Shown here: positions 17,601-26,472 of the stretch, piece after piece
How positions within the stretch are numbered: the first letter of the stretch is position 1
Layout of the letters: each line of letters begins with the position of its first letter
Assembly (NCBI RefSeq): GCF_907164905.1
Contig: NZ_CAJRAF010000004.1
Coordinates: 868,001 to 932,000, forward strand
Length of the DNA: 64,000 nucleotides
DNA from: Dyadobacter sp. CECT 9275
GTDB lineage: Bacteria; Bacteroidota; Bacteroidia; Cytophagales; Spirosomataceae
Direction: 5' to 3'
The notes under the pieces: generated by a model
Seen by the model: the letters and a program-made list of their open reading frames with translations, nothing else
Databases searched by the model: none
What the model was told of the DNA's origin: nothing
Translations under genes and position numbers: made by a program

Positions 17601-19943
17601 TCAGGACCATCTCTTTTTTTGTTGCGGCAACCAGCGGTCCAGCAAATCACGGCAATTCAATACCTTCTCCACCAGGTCGTTTACAACATAGAAATAATGG
17701 TTGGATGCTTCAAAACCCAAGCGGCTGTCATTTCCCTGAAGGACCGCCATTCTCCTGGCCAAAACGATTTCTTCCTTTAGAATTGTTTCGAGTTCTGAAA
17801 TCAGTACCTGCGCCTCTTTCTTTTCTATACCTGCGGAAAGCTTGTCGCGGTTAACGACGAACCGCGACTGGTTAACGATACTCCCGTAATGAATGGCTAC
17901 GGTTTCTGCCACATGACATTCTTCCAGCAATGCCTTTTGCTGCAAACCGGTTAATTTTAATGTTTTTGCCTTTACACGCAGCGCCGCCAGTGCCTTGTTG
18001 AATCCGTCTGTTATTTTTTGAAGCTGGGAAATGAAAACTTCTGTAGGGTAATTAGCCCGCCAACCGTTGATATCGTCATAGGGCAGCCCCACCATGGTTG
18101 CCCTATAACCAGTAGGCCTGTCCCATAACAGATTGGACGGTCCTGCCTGCAGGGGCGCCGAGTAAACCACACCCACATGGTAAGGAAACTCTCTGAAAGC
18201 CTCGCTGTACTTCTGCCAGGCCTCTGTAACAGCAGTGCCAGCCAGGCCATATCTTCTTCGGGCTACTTTTTCCATGGCTTCCCGGGCCGATATTGTGTCG
18301 CTGCTTCCCATTTCGGCCACTACTTCCAGATTTGGCGAGGGATATCCTCCCAATGTCCAGCCCAGCATCAGGCCATCCACTTTGGTCTGCCTTAGATTTT
18401 CAGCGTGCTTTGCCACATTTTCCAAAGCCGGAATGTAGGGTACGGCAGCAATTTCCCAGGTATTACCCGCCTGGATTTTAGCGATAGTTTTAAGACCATG
18501 CCTTCTCGCAATTTCCCAATGCCGCAGCGCCCGTGGCCCGGGGCCTATCGACGAAATAGAATACTCGCCCACTTTGTTTTGGATACCACCTCTTTCGATT
18601 GGTAAGTCCCACTCACTTACGCTCATCAATGCCGTTTCCTTCCCAAGTAATGGAATAATTTCTTCGGCCCATCCGTCTTTCCACCCCCAGTCCCAGGCGA
18701 TCAGGCGGGGCCCGCTTGCTTCTGCACCCGCTGATGGCCCCAGCCCTGCCATACCTCTCCGTATACCCGTCAGATACAAATTATTCAGTTCTGATATGAC
18801 CGCCCCCGGGCTCCGCTTTCCGCAGCGCGGGCATTCGGCACCTTTACCATGCGACCAGCAATTGGTATGGTTTTCAGATGCCGTAATAGAAAAGAAACCC
18901 GCCAGGTCGGGAACGCGGGAGGTGATCAAGGCCATGGAATCAGTGAGGTACTGCTGCACCTGCGGGTGCGAGGTACACAATGCTGCCTGCTCTCCAATGG
19001 TAACTCCTTTCAGTTCAGGATGCTTTTCGAAAAAAGCAAGCGGCAAAAACCTCGGCTCGTTCAGGTAAAGATAAATCCCAATCCCGTGTTGCTTCGATTT
19101 TTTTACCAGCCGGCCCAGGTTTTCCAGCCGCTTTTCCCAGTGTTCGCTCAGTGAAGGATCCCATTGGAAAGGCGTAAGCTTGGAAAGCACAATGTGGATC
19201 CAGGTACCATCCATCCCCGAAGCCGACATACGGGCCAGATATCCCTCTGGATAAGGATCAATATCCGGTTGAAGCAAAGGATCTCCAAACAAGGCAAAAT
19301 AGGCATATCCAAACCTTGGAGAAAAACCCGAAGACTTCTGTACGACAGTTTCTGCTGAAACCGCGGATAAGTCGTTAATAAAATGAAAAAGAGGTTGTTT
19401 CTGTTCTGGAAAGCCATCTTTAAACTCCTCACGGATCACACGGGTCACCCATTGTTCCTTTACTTTTACTTCCGCCGAACGGGGCTTAAAAGTTACCTTG
19501 CCGCATTCAGGTTTCAGACTCCCCAGTTTGATGTAAAAAAAATCGTCCTCCTGAAGGGTAAAGGTAAGTTTTTCATCCGTCCAGCCCAGCAGTTCCAACA
19601 ATTGCTCCCTTGGAAGCAGGTGCCAGTTACGGCGGATGATCGTGAGGTAACTCCGCTCCTGCTGGTCTGCTGATACCTGCCTGGATGCCGGAAGGCCAAT
19701 AGCACTGGCAAGGCTGAGAACCTCCTGCGGTGCAGTTTTCAAAACCGCTGCAAGCCGGCTCAACGGAACAAGGTTCCAGTTCCTCCACAGAAAGGCATGC
19801 AGCTTGTCAGGAAAATGGGGTAAGTCAAGAGCCAGTTTGTTAAACCTCTTATAAAATGACATCCCTCTCATATCGGGTGCGGCCAGCAGGCCGGCGGTCA
19901 GCAAGGACGCGGATGTCAGAAATTTCCTTCTTGAATGAGTCAT
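17601..19943 (-). CDS. Twin-arginine secreted TIM-barrel-like protein of unknown activity
   Basis: The 780-residue protein begins with a Tat-type leader: SRRKFLTSASLLTAGLLAA, with RR at residues 5-6. The central part (about 220-520) looks like a glycosidase-type TIM barrel. It has IYLYLNEPRFLP, then DLAGFFSITASENHTNCWSH with a cysteine pair CPRCG soon after, and LIAWDWGWKDGW. Strand-end acidic and aromatic residues suggest carbohydrate binding, with resemblance to the DUF4838/GH20-like group. The C-terminal third is helical. I cannot assign a known GH family. It sits 11 bases after the ceramidase-like gene and should be co-transcribed with it. Tat export implies folding, possibly with a cofactor or metal, before export. 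The activity is inference; the fold call is moderate. Confidence 0.6.
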   Translation of the reverse strand: MTHSRRKFLTSASLLTAGLLAAPDMRGMSFYKRFNKLALDLPHFPDKLHAFLWRNWNLVPLSRLAAVLKTAPQEVLSLASAIGLPASRQVSADQQERSYLTIIRRNWHLLPREQLLELLGWTDEKLTFTLQEDDFFYIKLGSLKPECGKVTFKPRSAEVKVKEQWVTRVIREEFKDGFPEQKQPLFHFINDLSAVSAETVVQKSSGFSPRFGYAYFALFGDPLLQPDIDPYPEGYLARMSASGMDGTWIHIVLSKLTPFQWDPSLSEHWEKRLENLGRLVKKSKQHGIGIYLYLNEPRFLPLAFFEKHPELKGVTIGEQAALCTSHPQVQQYLTDSMALITSRVPDLAGFFSITASENHTNCWSHGKGAECPRCGKRSPGAVISELNNLYLTGIRRGMAGLGPSAGAEASGPRLIAWDWGWKDGWAEEIIPLLGKETALMSVSEWDLPIERGGIQNKVGEYSISSIGPGPRALRHWEIARRHGLKTIAKIQAGNTWEIAAVPYIPALENVAKHAENLRQTKVDGLMLGWTLGGYPSPNLEVVAEMGSSDTISAREAMEKVARRRYGLAGTAVTEAWQKYSEAFREFPYHVGVVYSAPLQAGPSNLLWDRPTGYRATMVGLPYDDINGWRANYPTEVFISQLQKITDGFNKALAALRVKAKTLKLTGLQQKALLEECHVAETVAIHYGSIVNQSRFVVNRDKLSAGIEKKEAQVLISELETILKEEIVLARRMAVLQGNDSRLGFEASNHYFYVVNDLVEKVLNCRDLLDRWLPQQKKRWS

Positions 19944-19954
19944 GGAATCAGTAA

Positions 19955-21397
19955 TCAGGGCTGCGACGTTTTTAATTTTTCCAAAAGCTGAAATAGATTG
20001 TCCGTAATTTTGGCAGCTGCATTGACTTCCAGATAACTGGATCGCGCCCGCCAGGTTTCATATCCTCCCAACTGGTGATGCTCTGCGGTGGGCAAATACC
20101 CATTGTATCCATTGGCAAGAGAGATACTGAAAGTAGGTTTAAACGGACTTTTCTTCTTAATTTCCAGACCTATCTCCACAAACACCTCGCAGGGTATAGC
20201 CGTAACAGCCAGCTCCCCGATCCTGAAAGCCTGGAGAATAAGAGGTACCTGGTCTGGATAATCTTTCAGGAGCAGGGTTTCCCGTGCATATATTTCCTCC
20301 AATGAAGTCATTGTAGGCTTTTGAGCCTTTGAAACAATATCCTTGGCCCGTGTCAGTTCGGCCGGTGCAGGTTTACGGACGGCCAGGGAAATCTCCTTCT
20401 GCCGGCTGGCCAGTGATACCCAGTTCTTGTACTCTATTTTTTGATATACTTTAAAAACCTCCGCAGCTACAATATTGGCAACAGCGGTCATCTTTTCATA
20501 TGGCTGGGCAGGTTTTGGCACTTCACCACCCCAGTTTACATTGTTAATGTTACCGCTGGTTCCATTGGACATGATCGTCACAAATGGCGGGTCCTGACCG
20601 TAGCTACCCAGTAACTGCGTCATACGGTTGGCAAAAATACCGTAATAGTCCGCTGAGACATCACCTGAACCTACACCACCGACATAATGCAGCGAGTAAT
20701 TGGCCAGTAGTGCAACCGGACGGCCGTCTGGCGTCTGGATAGCTATTACTGGAATTTCGGGGTCCGTTGGCCCAGCTGGTTCCAGTCTGTCAGGATTACC
20801 AACGCCCGGATTCATCCGGACCTGGTCCTGCCCGCCAAAAGGATTCTTGTTAACGACCCCTGGTTTCATTTTCCAGCGACGGTTAAAAACCTGGGTAGGC
20901 TCGCTGCCAACTCCCCAGCCAATCCGCGCCGGCGCGAGATTATTGTTAGCTCTGATGACCGCATCCGCAATCCGTTCCGTAAGGAAGTTAACATAGTCCT
21001 TGTCGGGATCACTCTGGAAAACGGAACAGGCCGTACCTCCGGAATGTGTGTGGGTGGTGGACATCATCATGTTTTCTACCGGGATTTTCGTCACGGCACT
21101 GGCTCGTTTCTTTGCTTCATCAATCATTTCGCGGTAGGCCATGCAGAGATCCGAAACTACAATAGCCAGACGGGTCTGCCCGTCGTCCAGAACGATGCAC
21201 CGGGCATGGGTTTCGTCATGGATATTTCTGATGGTTATATCAGTCATACTACCGTTGATGGAAGTCCCGATCCTGGGGGTGATGTTGCTGGTGGCCGCAC
21301 CCGCACGAAAGATATTACCCGCCGGGGGTGTAGCAGGCTGGCCAAAAAGGGATACACTGCTGAGCAACAACAGCAGATTTAAACAAACATTTTTCAT
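19955..21397 (-). CDS. Neutral/alkaline ceramidase N-terminal-domain protein (secreted amidase-like)
   Basis: The 480-residue protein has a signal peptide (about 1-20, LLLLLSSVSLFGQP). It carries the neutral-ceramidase N-terminal domain: FRAGAATSNITPRIG at about 30-44, HDETHARCIVLDDG, and the zinc-binding segment STTHTHSGG (about 113-121). YSLHYVGGVG and IMSNGTSGNINN follow, again family-typical. Only the catalytic N-terminal domain is present; the C-terminal immunoglobulin-like domain of true ceramidases is missing. Such short forms are common beside PVC-type dehydrogenases and sugar-processing genes, where amide or ester cleavage of non-lipid substrates is suspected. It is 11 bases upstream of the TIM-barrel gene and 122 bases downstream of the dehydrogenase. 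Confidence 0.85.
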   Translation of the reverse strand: MKNVCLNLLLLLSSVSLFGQPATPPAGNIFRAGAATSNITPRIGTSINGSMTDITIRNIHDETHARCIVLDDGQTRLAIVVSDLCMAYREMIDEAKKRASAVTKIPVENMMMSTTHTHSGGTACSVFQSDPDKDYVNFLTERIADAVIRANNNLAPARIGWGVGSEPTQVFNRRWKMKPGVVNKNPFGGQDQVRMNPGVGNPDRLEPAGPTDPEIPVIAIQTPDGRPVALLANYSLHYVGGVGSGDVSADYYGIFANRMTQLLGSYGQDPPFVTIMSNGTSGNINNVNWGGEVPKPAQPYEKMTAVANIVAAEVFKVYQKIEYKNWVSLASRQKEISLAVRKPAPAELTRAKDIVSKAQKPTMTSLEEIYARETLLLKDYPDQVPLILQAFRIGELAVTAIPCEVFVEIGLEIKKKSPFKPTFSISLANGYNGYLPTAEHHQLGGYETWRARSSYLEVNAAAKITDNLFQLLEKLKTSQP

Positions 21398-21519
21398 TTT
21401 TATACAGGTTTAGGAATGTGCATCACTCGGTTACAGGTACGATAGCAGATAGCCAAAGAATTACCTGTCTGTTAATAATCAAACGATTACGCTTATTAAT
21501 TTTACCCTGGTTCGTTTCA

Positions 21520-24495
21520 TCAACTGCCCGCTTTCAGAAATGCAATCAGCTGCGCCAGCTCGTCTCTGGTCATTGTCTGTTCCAGTCCCTCCGGCATCAG
21601 CGAAAGTCCTGAATTAGACAACGTTTTAATGTTTTTTCGCAGAATGGATTCCTGCGTTCCGAAGGCTGTTTTCAGGGTAAGGCTATTATCACTTTCCGCC
21701 ATCAGCCAGCCCGACAGCGAACGGCCATCGTTGGTTTCGACCGACACCGCCTGATACGCAGGCAGTACCTCATAATTAGGAACCAAAATATGCAGCAGCA
21801 AGGCGTCGGCAGGCTGATTCCGAACACCCGTGAGGTCCGGGCCCACCTTTCCGCCGGAACCGGCGTAAGTATGGCAGGCAGAACAGGCTCGGGTAAATAC
21901 CGCCTTACCCGACTTTGCATCGGCTGTTGACGTAAGTATGGAACGATAATCTTGATATACCTTCATTCTTCCCCCGCCTTCCAGCTCCCTGAACAACTCC
22001 TGCGCCCTGGCACTGATAGCTTCATCCTTATTCTTCATCAATCGCTGCCGGTCCATCGACGAAATTTCCGCAGCACTGATCACCTGTTTCTCTATCGTTC
22101 CGAACAAGACGTTGATAAAAGCAGGGCTGGAAACCATAGCCGCAATCACCGCAGATTTCACCCGTGGTGTATAGTTTGACCAGATATTTTTTTGAGTCAG
22201 GTATACCCCGCCGCGCACGTCACCCAGGCGTGCCAGGGCCGAAACGGTTTCCAGCTGAAGTTCAGCAGGGTTACGGGCATCCATGAGTTTCTGAAGTACC
22301 TTTAAACTTTTGTCAAATGGGGTGTAACCCAGCAAAGCAGTGGCCGAAATACGGGAACGGGTGCCGAGTGCCGGGTTGCCTGCCCTGCTGGCCACCTCGG
22401 TTATGAACTTGTTCAACTGCTGCTTTTCTGATACCTGCGCATTTTCTCCCAAAAGAGAAAACAAGATACCATCTTCGGATGACGGCAGCCCTGTTCTTCG
22501 GCTGACGCCTTCCGCCAGTCCAAGTGTTGTCGAGATTCGCCAGCCGTAGTCACCATGGTTTTCGATCATATCTTTTAAAAGAATCCGACAGTCGGCAAAG
22601 GAAGCTCCATTACCGAATAACTGTCCCAGATCCTGCATCACAGCAGAAAATGCTACCGGGTCAGGTTTTGGCTGAGCACGGAACGCCGCAAGGAATTCCG
22701 GGAGCCGGTTGCCAATACCACTCAGTACGGCTGCCCTTACCCAACGGTCCGCACCATCTCTGGCGGCAATGCTGCACAAAGCCGAAGTGGCCCGGCTGCC
22801 TTCCACCGATCCTAACACCAGTGCACTTGTGAAACGAACCCTTGCGGCGGGATCATGGGCGGCGGCCGTCAGGAACGACAACAATTCCGGATGACTGGAA
22901 TACGCGTTACCTGCCAGCAAAACGGCCTGTTCACGTACCCCGGCATCCTTGTCGGCCAGGGCAACTTGTAAGGTTTTCGGATCAGAGGCCTTATAACTTT
23001 CCAATATCCATAATGCCCGCAAACGGCTCTCGGGGAACTTTGAAGAAATTACCGCTTGCTTCAGAAAAGGCACCGCAGCTTGGTCACGGTTTTCTAGCAA
23101 CAACCGGTGTGCAGTCTGCCGCTCCCATTCCTCTGGCGACTGCAAGGCACTTACCAGTTGTTTGACAGAACCAAATGAAGCCAGACCCACAGGAGATTTA
23201 TCTTTAAAACTCTCGCGAATGACACGATAAATCCGACCGTCGGTTTTCCCGCTTTCAAAATCCAGGCCCCCTCTGGCTTCTTCTGGTACATAAGAGGGAT
23301 GGTCTATCACCTTTCTGTGCATATCGGCTATATATAATGCTCCCTCCGGACCATGCTGAAGAAATACCGGCCTGAACCACTCGTCGGTTGAAGAAAGAAA
23401 TTCCCTGCCCTTGTAAGGCAATTCCGATTGAAACGAAACACCCTTGGGAGAAACAATTTGCCGCTGGACCAAATTCTGGGCCGACTCACAGATAAACACG
23501 TTTCCGCGGTGAGCAGCAGTAAGGCCCGTTCCGTTGTACATCATCACCCCACTAGCCGACGTGAACGTACCCGTATGTGACAATCCGATTAATCTGGGAA
23601 TGAAATCAGCCGAGGTAATGGCTCCGCTGATGGGAAACACTGCGGCTTCGGCCTCCACTTTTGAAACATTTTCGATGGTTTCGGTAAATAAAAGATATGG
23701 ATTTCTTCGCAAATGCCACGGCTCCAGTACAATCTGACGAACCGGATGACGATTGGAACATCCAAAACGCCGACCGTAGGCATCAAAAGTAAGCCCGAAC
23801 TGGCTGCGGCCTCCGGTTGTTTCAAATTCAAAAGTTTCAGGATCAAAACGGCCGTCTGCCGGTGCAAAACTTACCGCCGGGCGATCCGGATACAGCGGAG
23901 AACGCACCTCGCCACTGTTTAGCCCACTGGTAACATATACCTTCCCATCCAGCCCGAGTGTGGGATGGCTGACCCTGATTTGGGCTGTTTGTTTGTTGCT
24001 GAAACCCGTCAGCACTACCTGCCGGATGTCTGCCACGCCGTCACCGTCGGTATCCTTCATATAATAAATATCGGGTGCGCAGGTCACAAAAACCCCACCC
24101 TTCCATACGAGCAGGCCGTTGGGATAGGTAAGTCCGGTGGCAAATTCGGAACGATGATCATATTTCCCGTCACCATCTTTATCTTCCAGCAGGGCAATTC
24201 TGCCCAGGGTCGTGGGTGACCCTCCTTCTGCCGGATCCGGATAACCACGGTCTTCCACCACATACATTCGTCTTTTTTCATCAAATGCCAGCGCTACGGG
24301 ATCTACTACAAGGGGTTCCGCTGCAATAAGTTCGATGCGCAGGCCGGGTTCCAGCTTGAAACTTGCCATTGCTTTTTTTAGCCGGGTGGAATCCGCCCGC
24401 GCACTGGGTTCAGAAATTCTTTCATCATTCCGGTTCGTACCGGCAAGGAGCAACAAAATAATCAGCGGGATCAGCAGAAGCTTGTTATAAAACAT
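21520..24495 (-). CDS. PVC-type heme-binding membrane-bound dehydrogenase
   Basis: I choose the ATG at 24495 (991 residues), because MFYNKLLLIPLIILLLLAG is a clean signal or anchor sequence; an ATG at 24516 is possible. Residues 45-380 form a beta-propeller of the 'membrane-bound dehydrogenase' type (GLRIELIAAEPLVVDPVAL, then DKDGDGKYD and DTDGDGVAD calcium-binding-like loops). A long HEAT-repeat section (about 430-800) follows. A C-terminal cytochrome-c module has CSACH at about residue 871 for covalent heme and a downstream LMPEG methionine as likely axial ligand. It probably oxidises a sugar or alcohol in the periplasm and passes electrons to the heme. It heads the three-gene minus-strand enzyme cluster next to SusCD locus 2. 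Substrate unknown. Confidence 0.88.
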   Translation of the reverse strand: MFYNKLLLIPLIILLLLAGTNRNDERISEPSARADSTRLKKAMASFKLEPGLRIELIAAEPLVVDPVALAFDEKRRMYVVEDRGYPDPAEGGSPTTLGRIALLEDKDGDGKYDHRSEFATGLTYPNGLLVWKGGVFVTCAPDIYYMKDTDGDGVADIRQVVLTGFSNKQTAQIRVSHPTLGLDGKVYVTSGLNSGEVRSPLYPDRPAVSFAPADGRFDPETFEFETTGGRSQFGLTFDAYGRRFGCSNRHPVRQIVLEPWHLRRNPYLLFTETIENVSKVEAEAAVFPISGAITSADFIPRLIGLSHTGTFTSASGVMMYNGTGLTAAHRGNVFICESAQNLVQRQIVSPKGVSFQSELPYKGREFLSSTDEWFRPVFLQHGPEGALYIADMHRKVIDHPSYVPEEARGGLDFESGKTDGRIYRVIRESFKDKSPVGLASFGSVKQLVSALQSPEEWERQTAHRLLLENRDQAAVPFLKQAVISSKFPESRLRALWILESYKASDPKTLQVALADKDAGVREQAVLLAGNAYSSHPELLSFLTAAAHDPAARVRFTSALVLGSVEGSRATSALCSIAARDGADRWVRAAVLSGIGNRLPEFLAAFRAQPKPDPVAFSAVMQDLGQLFGNGASFADCRILLKDMIENHGDYGWRISTTLGLAEGVSRRTGLPSSEDGILFSLLGENAQVSEKQQLNKFITEVASRAGNPALGTRSRISATALLGYTPFDKSLKVLQKLMDARNPAELQLETVSALARLGDVRGGVYLTQKNIWSNYTPRVKSAVIAAMVSSPAFINVLFGTIEKQVISAAEISSMDRQRLMKNKDEAISARAQELFRELEGGGRMKVYQDYRSILTSTADAKSGKAVFTRACSACHTYAGSGGKVGPDLTGVRNQPADALLLHILVPNYEVLPAYQAVSVETNDGRSLSGWLMAESDNSLTLKTAFGTQESILRKNIKTLSNSGLSLMPEGLEQTMTRDELAQLIAFLKAGS

Positions 24496-24994
24496 TGGTT
24501 TAGGCATTAAGGGCAAGAACAGTTCAATTATAAAGAAAAGCCCTTTTAACGCATTATCTTCTCACATTTTTTTGATTAAAAAATAAATTTTATCCCGAAG
24601 CCTTTACCGATAAAATCCAAAAAGGAGTTTGTATAAAAAAAACCAGAAAGCGCCCTGCCTTTTAATTTCTTTGCAAATGTCCCGGCCGGGTTGTAGCCGA
24701 AAAACAAATGATTGTCGTATTAATAGATACTCAGCCTTTTTTAGCAGCAAGTGGTATGAAGACTGAACATTTTGCATGTTATGATTAGATACAGCGGTCC
24801 GGGCATCCCGGACCGCCGTTTTTTACCGGCATGACTAAATAAAAACGGTTTATAAAATTACATCTCTCTGTAAAAAAGTAATGTTTTCCATACGCCTGCC
24901 TGGCCTTCGCCATTGCTGGGATATAGAAAACATCAGCTTCCGGAATGATCCCTGCGCGCCTACGCATCGGTTTTGCGGTAAGGGATACCTTCTT
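24496..24994. other. Intergenic region between locus-2 susD and dehydrogenase
   Basis: About 500 bases without a supported gene. It holds a strong plus-oriented hairpin terminator (24794-24824) that no protein gene explains, and AT-rich sequence that should include the dehydrogenase promoter. A TTTCTTTG stretch at 24666-24673 is one mismatch from the -7 consensus on the plus strand. Confidence 0.5.
24794..24824 (+). terminator. Orphan plus-strand terminator hairpin
   Basis: GCGGTCCGGG pairs perfectly with CCCGGACCGC around a CAT loop, followed by CGTTTTTT. Both flanking genes are on the minus strand, where the hairpin is followed by no T-run. The orientation therefore implies a plus-strand transcript ending here, possibly a small RNA. 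Confidence 0.6.
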
Positions 24995-26452
24995 TTACTC
25001 CGTCAGGTTGGGGTTAAGATTAGCATCTTTAAGCGGAACAGGAAAGGTATAGTCCGCTTTTGTAATGCTCCCGATCGGCTTTAAATCATTGACATCCTTG
25101 TTGGCATTGGCACTTTCTACCATTTCGAGCCTCACCAGATCAAACCATCTTGTAAACTCTCCGGCAAACTCCCAGGCTCTTTCGTCTACCACCGCTTTGA
25201 CGAAATTCTCAGTGGACAGCCCCGCCAGTACTTCCAGGCCCGCCCGGGTTCTGACGGCATTCAGGGCTGCATAGGCTTCAGGGGAAACTGAACCCGAACG
25301 CGCCGCAGCTTCTGCATAAACGAGCAGCACGTGCGCATATCGGATCATGTGAACCGGCAGGGACGACTGCCAGGTATTATTGACCTGCAACCTGAATTTA
25401 CGGAAATATGGTTTCTTTTCTTTGCTTTCCTGCCATGGTACAATCGTCCCGTCGGCTTTCACGAACTTGGTATGAAAGGTAATATCCTTTCTTTTCCCCT
25501 CCGGGAATTTATTGAAGAAGTGGATTTCGGAACAAAAATCTTCCCAGCCACCTTCTTCGGACGGGGTACCCGGATGCCCGTAATAAGCATTCACCGATCC
25601 CCCGTAATTGGACGAAGCATGAAACGCCATCACCTCCTCTGCTGTACCTATGGCTGCTGTGGTACCTCCCCATAGAATGCTCAGATCTACCAGGTCAAAT
25701 CCATACAGGGTTTTATTATCAATTACTTCCCTGGCCTTGGCGGCAGCCAGGGCATATTTGCTTTGGTTCTTGATGGGCCAGCCGCCTTCGGTCAGGTACA
25801 CGTCCGCCAGCAGGGCTTTCACCGATCCTCTGTTAGGACGTCCAGGATCCCTTTTTTTGTCGGCTACCAGTTCTTCTGCCTTCTTAAGATCGTCTTCGAT
25901 GAGGGTATAAATTGCGGCGGGTTCCGTTTTGGTAACATTTAACAATTCATCCGTGAAGTCGGAAGTAGTAATGAGCGGAATAGCGCCGAAGCCCCGTACC
26001 AGCCAATAGTAGGAAAGCGCCCGAAGGAAATAAGCTTCACCCAGGATCTGATTAATCTTCGCCTGCTCACCGTTGGTCTGCTTGTAATTATTAATGATAT
26101 TGTTGGCGCCCTGAATGGTTTTGTAACAGCCATCCCAGATAAAAGCCGTGTGAGTGTTGCCCGAGGTCACGTCAAACTGGTCCAGCTGACGTGACCACAT
26201 TTTTGGAAGATTACCAGCCGTAATGGTCGATAAATCATCTCCGCCCATCGCAAAGCTCTGGGTTGAAGAATTTAAAAATCCACGCGTCCAGGTTCGCAAC
26301 AGACCTTTGTAGGTACCTGTAAGCGCGGCTTCGAGGCCCTGCACATCACTGATCGCATTGTTACCTACAATGGCTCCCTTCGGATCCTCTTCCAGAAAAT
26401 CCTTACATCCCAAACAGCTAAACAAAACGAATAAAATAAATATTTTTCTCAT
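24995..26452 (-). CDS. SusD/RagB-family outer-membrane lipoprotein (locus 2)
   Basis: The 485-residue lipoprotein has a short signal peptide ending in SCLGC (Cys16), followed by KDFLEEDPKG, a classic SusD N-terminus. Helical segments with GANNIINNYK, then LGEAYFLRALSYYWLVRGFGAIPLI, match the N-terminal SusD domain. MIRYAHVLLVYAEAAAR and LNAVRTRAGL near the C-terminus match the RagB/SusD domain. It is the classical subgroup, unlike the locus-1 SusD. It lies 20 bases after susC and should cap that barrel and bind the substrate. About 500 bases separate it from the dehydrogenase operon, so the enzymes may have their own promoter. Confidence 0.95.
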   Translation of the reverse strand: MRKIFILFVLFSCLGCKDFLEEDPKGAIVGNNAISDVQGLEAALTGTYKGLLRTWTRGFLNSSTQSFAMGGDDLSTITAGNLPKMWSRQLDQFDVTSGNTHTAFIWDGCYKTIQGANNIINNYKQTNGEQAKINQILGEAYFLRALSYYWLVRGFGAIPLITTSDFTDELLNVTKTEPAAIYTLIEDDLKKAEELVADKKRDPGRPNRGSVKALLADVYLTEGGWPIKNQSKYALAAAKAREVIDNKTLYGFDLVDLSILWGGTTAAIGTAEEVMAFHASSNYGGSVNAYYGHPGTPSEEGGWEDFCSEIHFFNKFPEGKRKDITFHTKFVKADGTIVPWQESKEKKPYFRKFRLQVNNTWQSSLPVHMIRYAHVLLVYAEAAARSGSVSPEAYAALNAVRTRAGLEVLAGLSTENFVKAVVDERAWEFAGEFTRWFDLVRLEMVESANANKDVNDLKPIGSITKADYTFPVPLKDANLNPNLTE

Positions 26453-26472
26453 GATTGAAAGTCGGATAGGTT

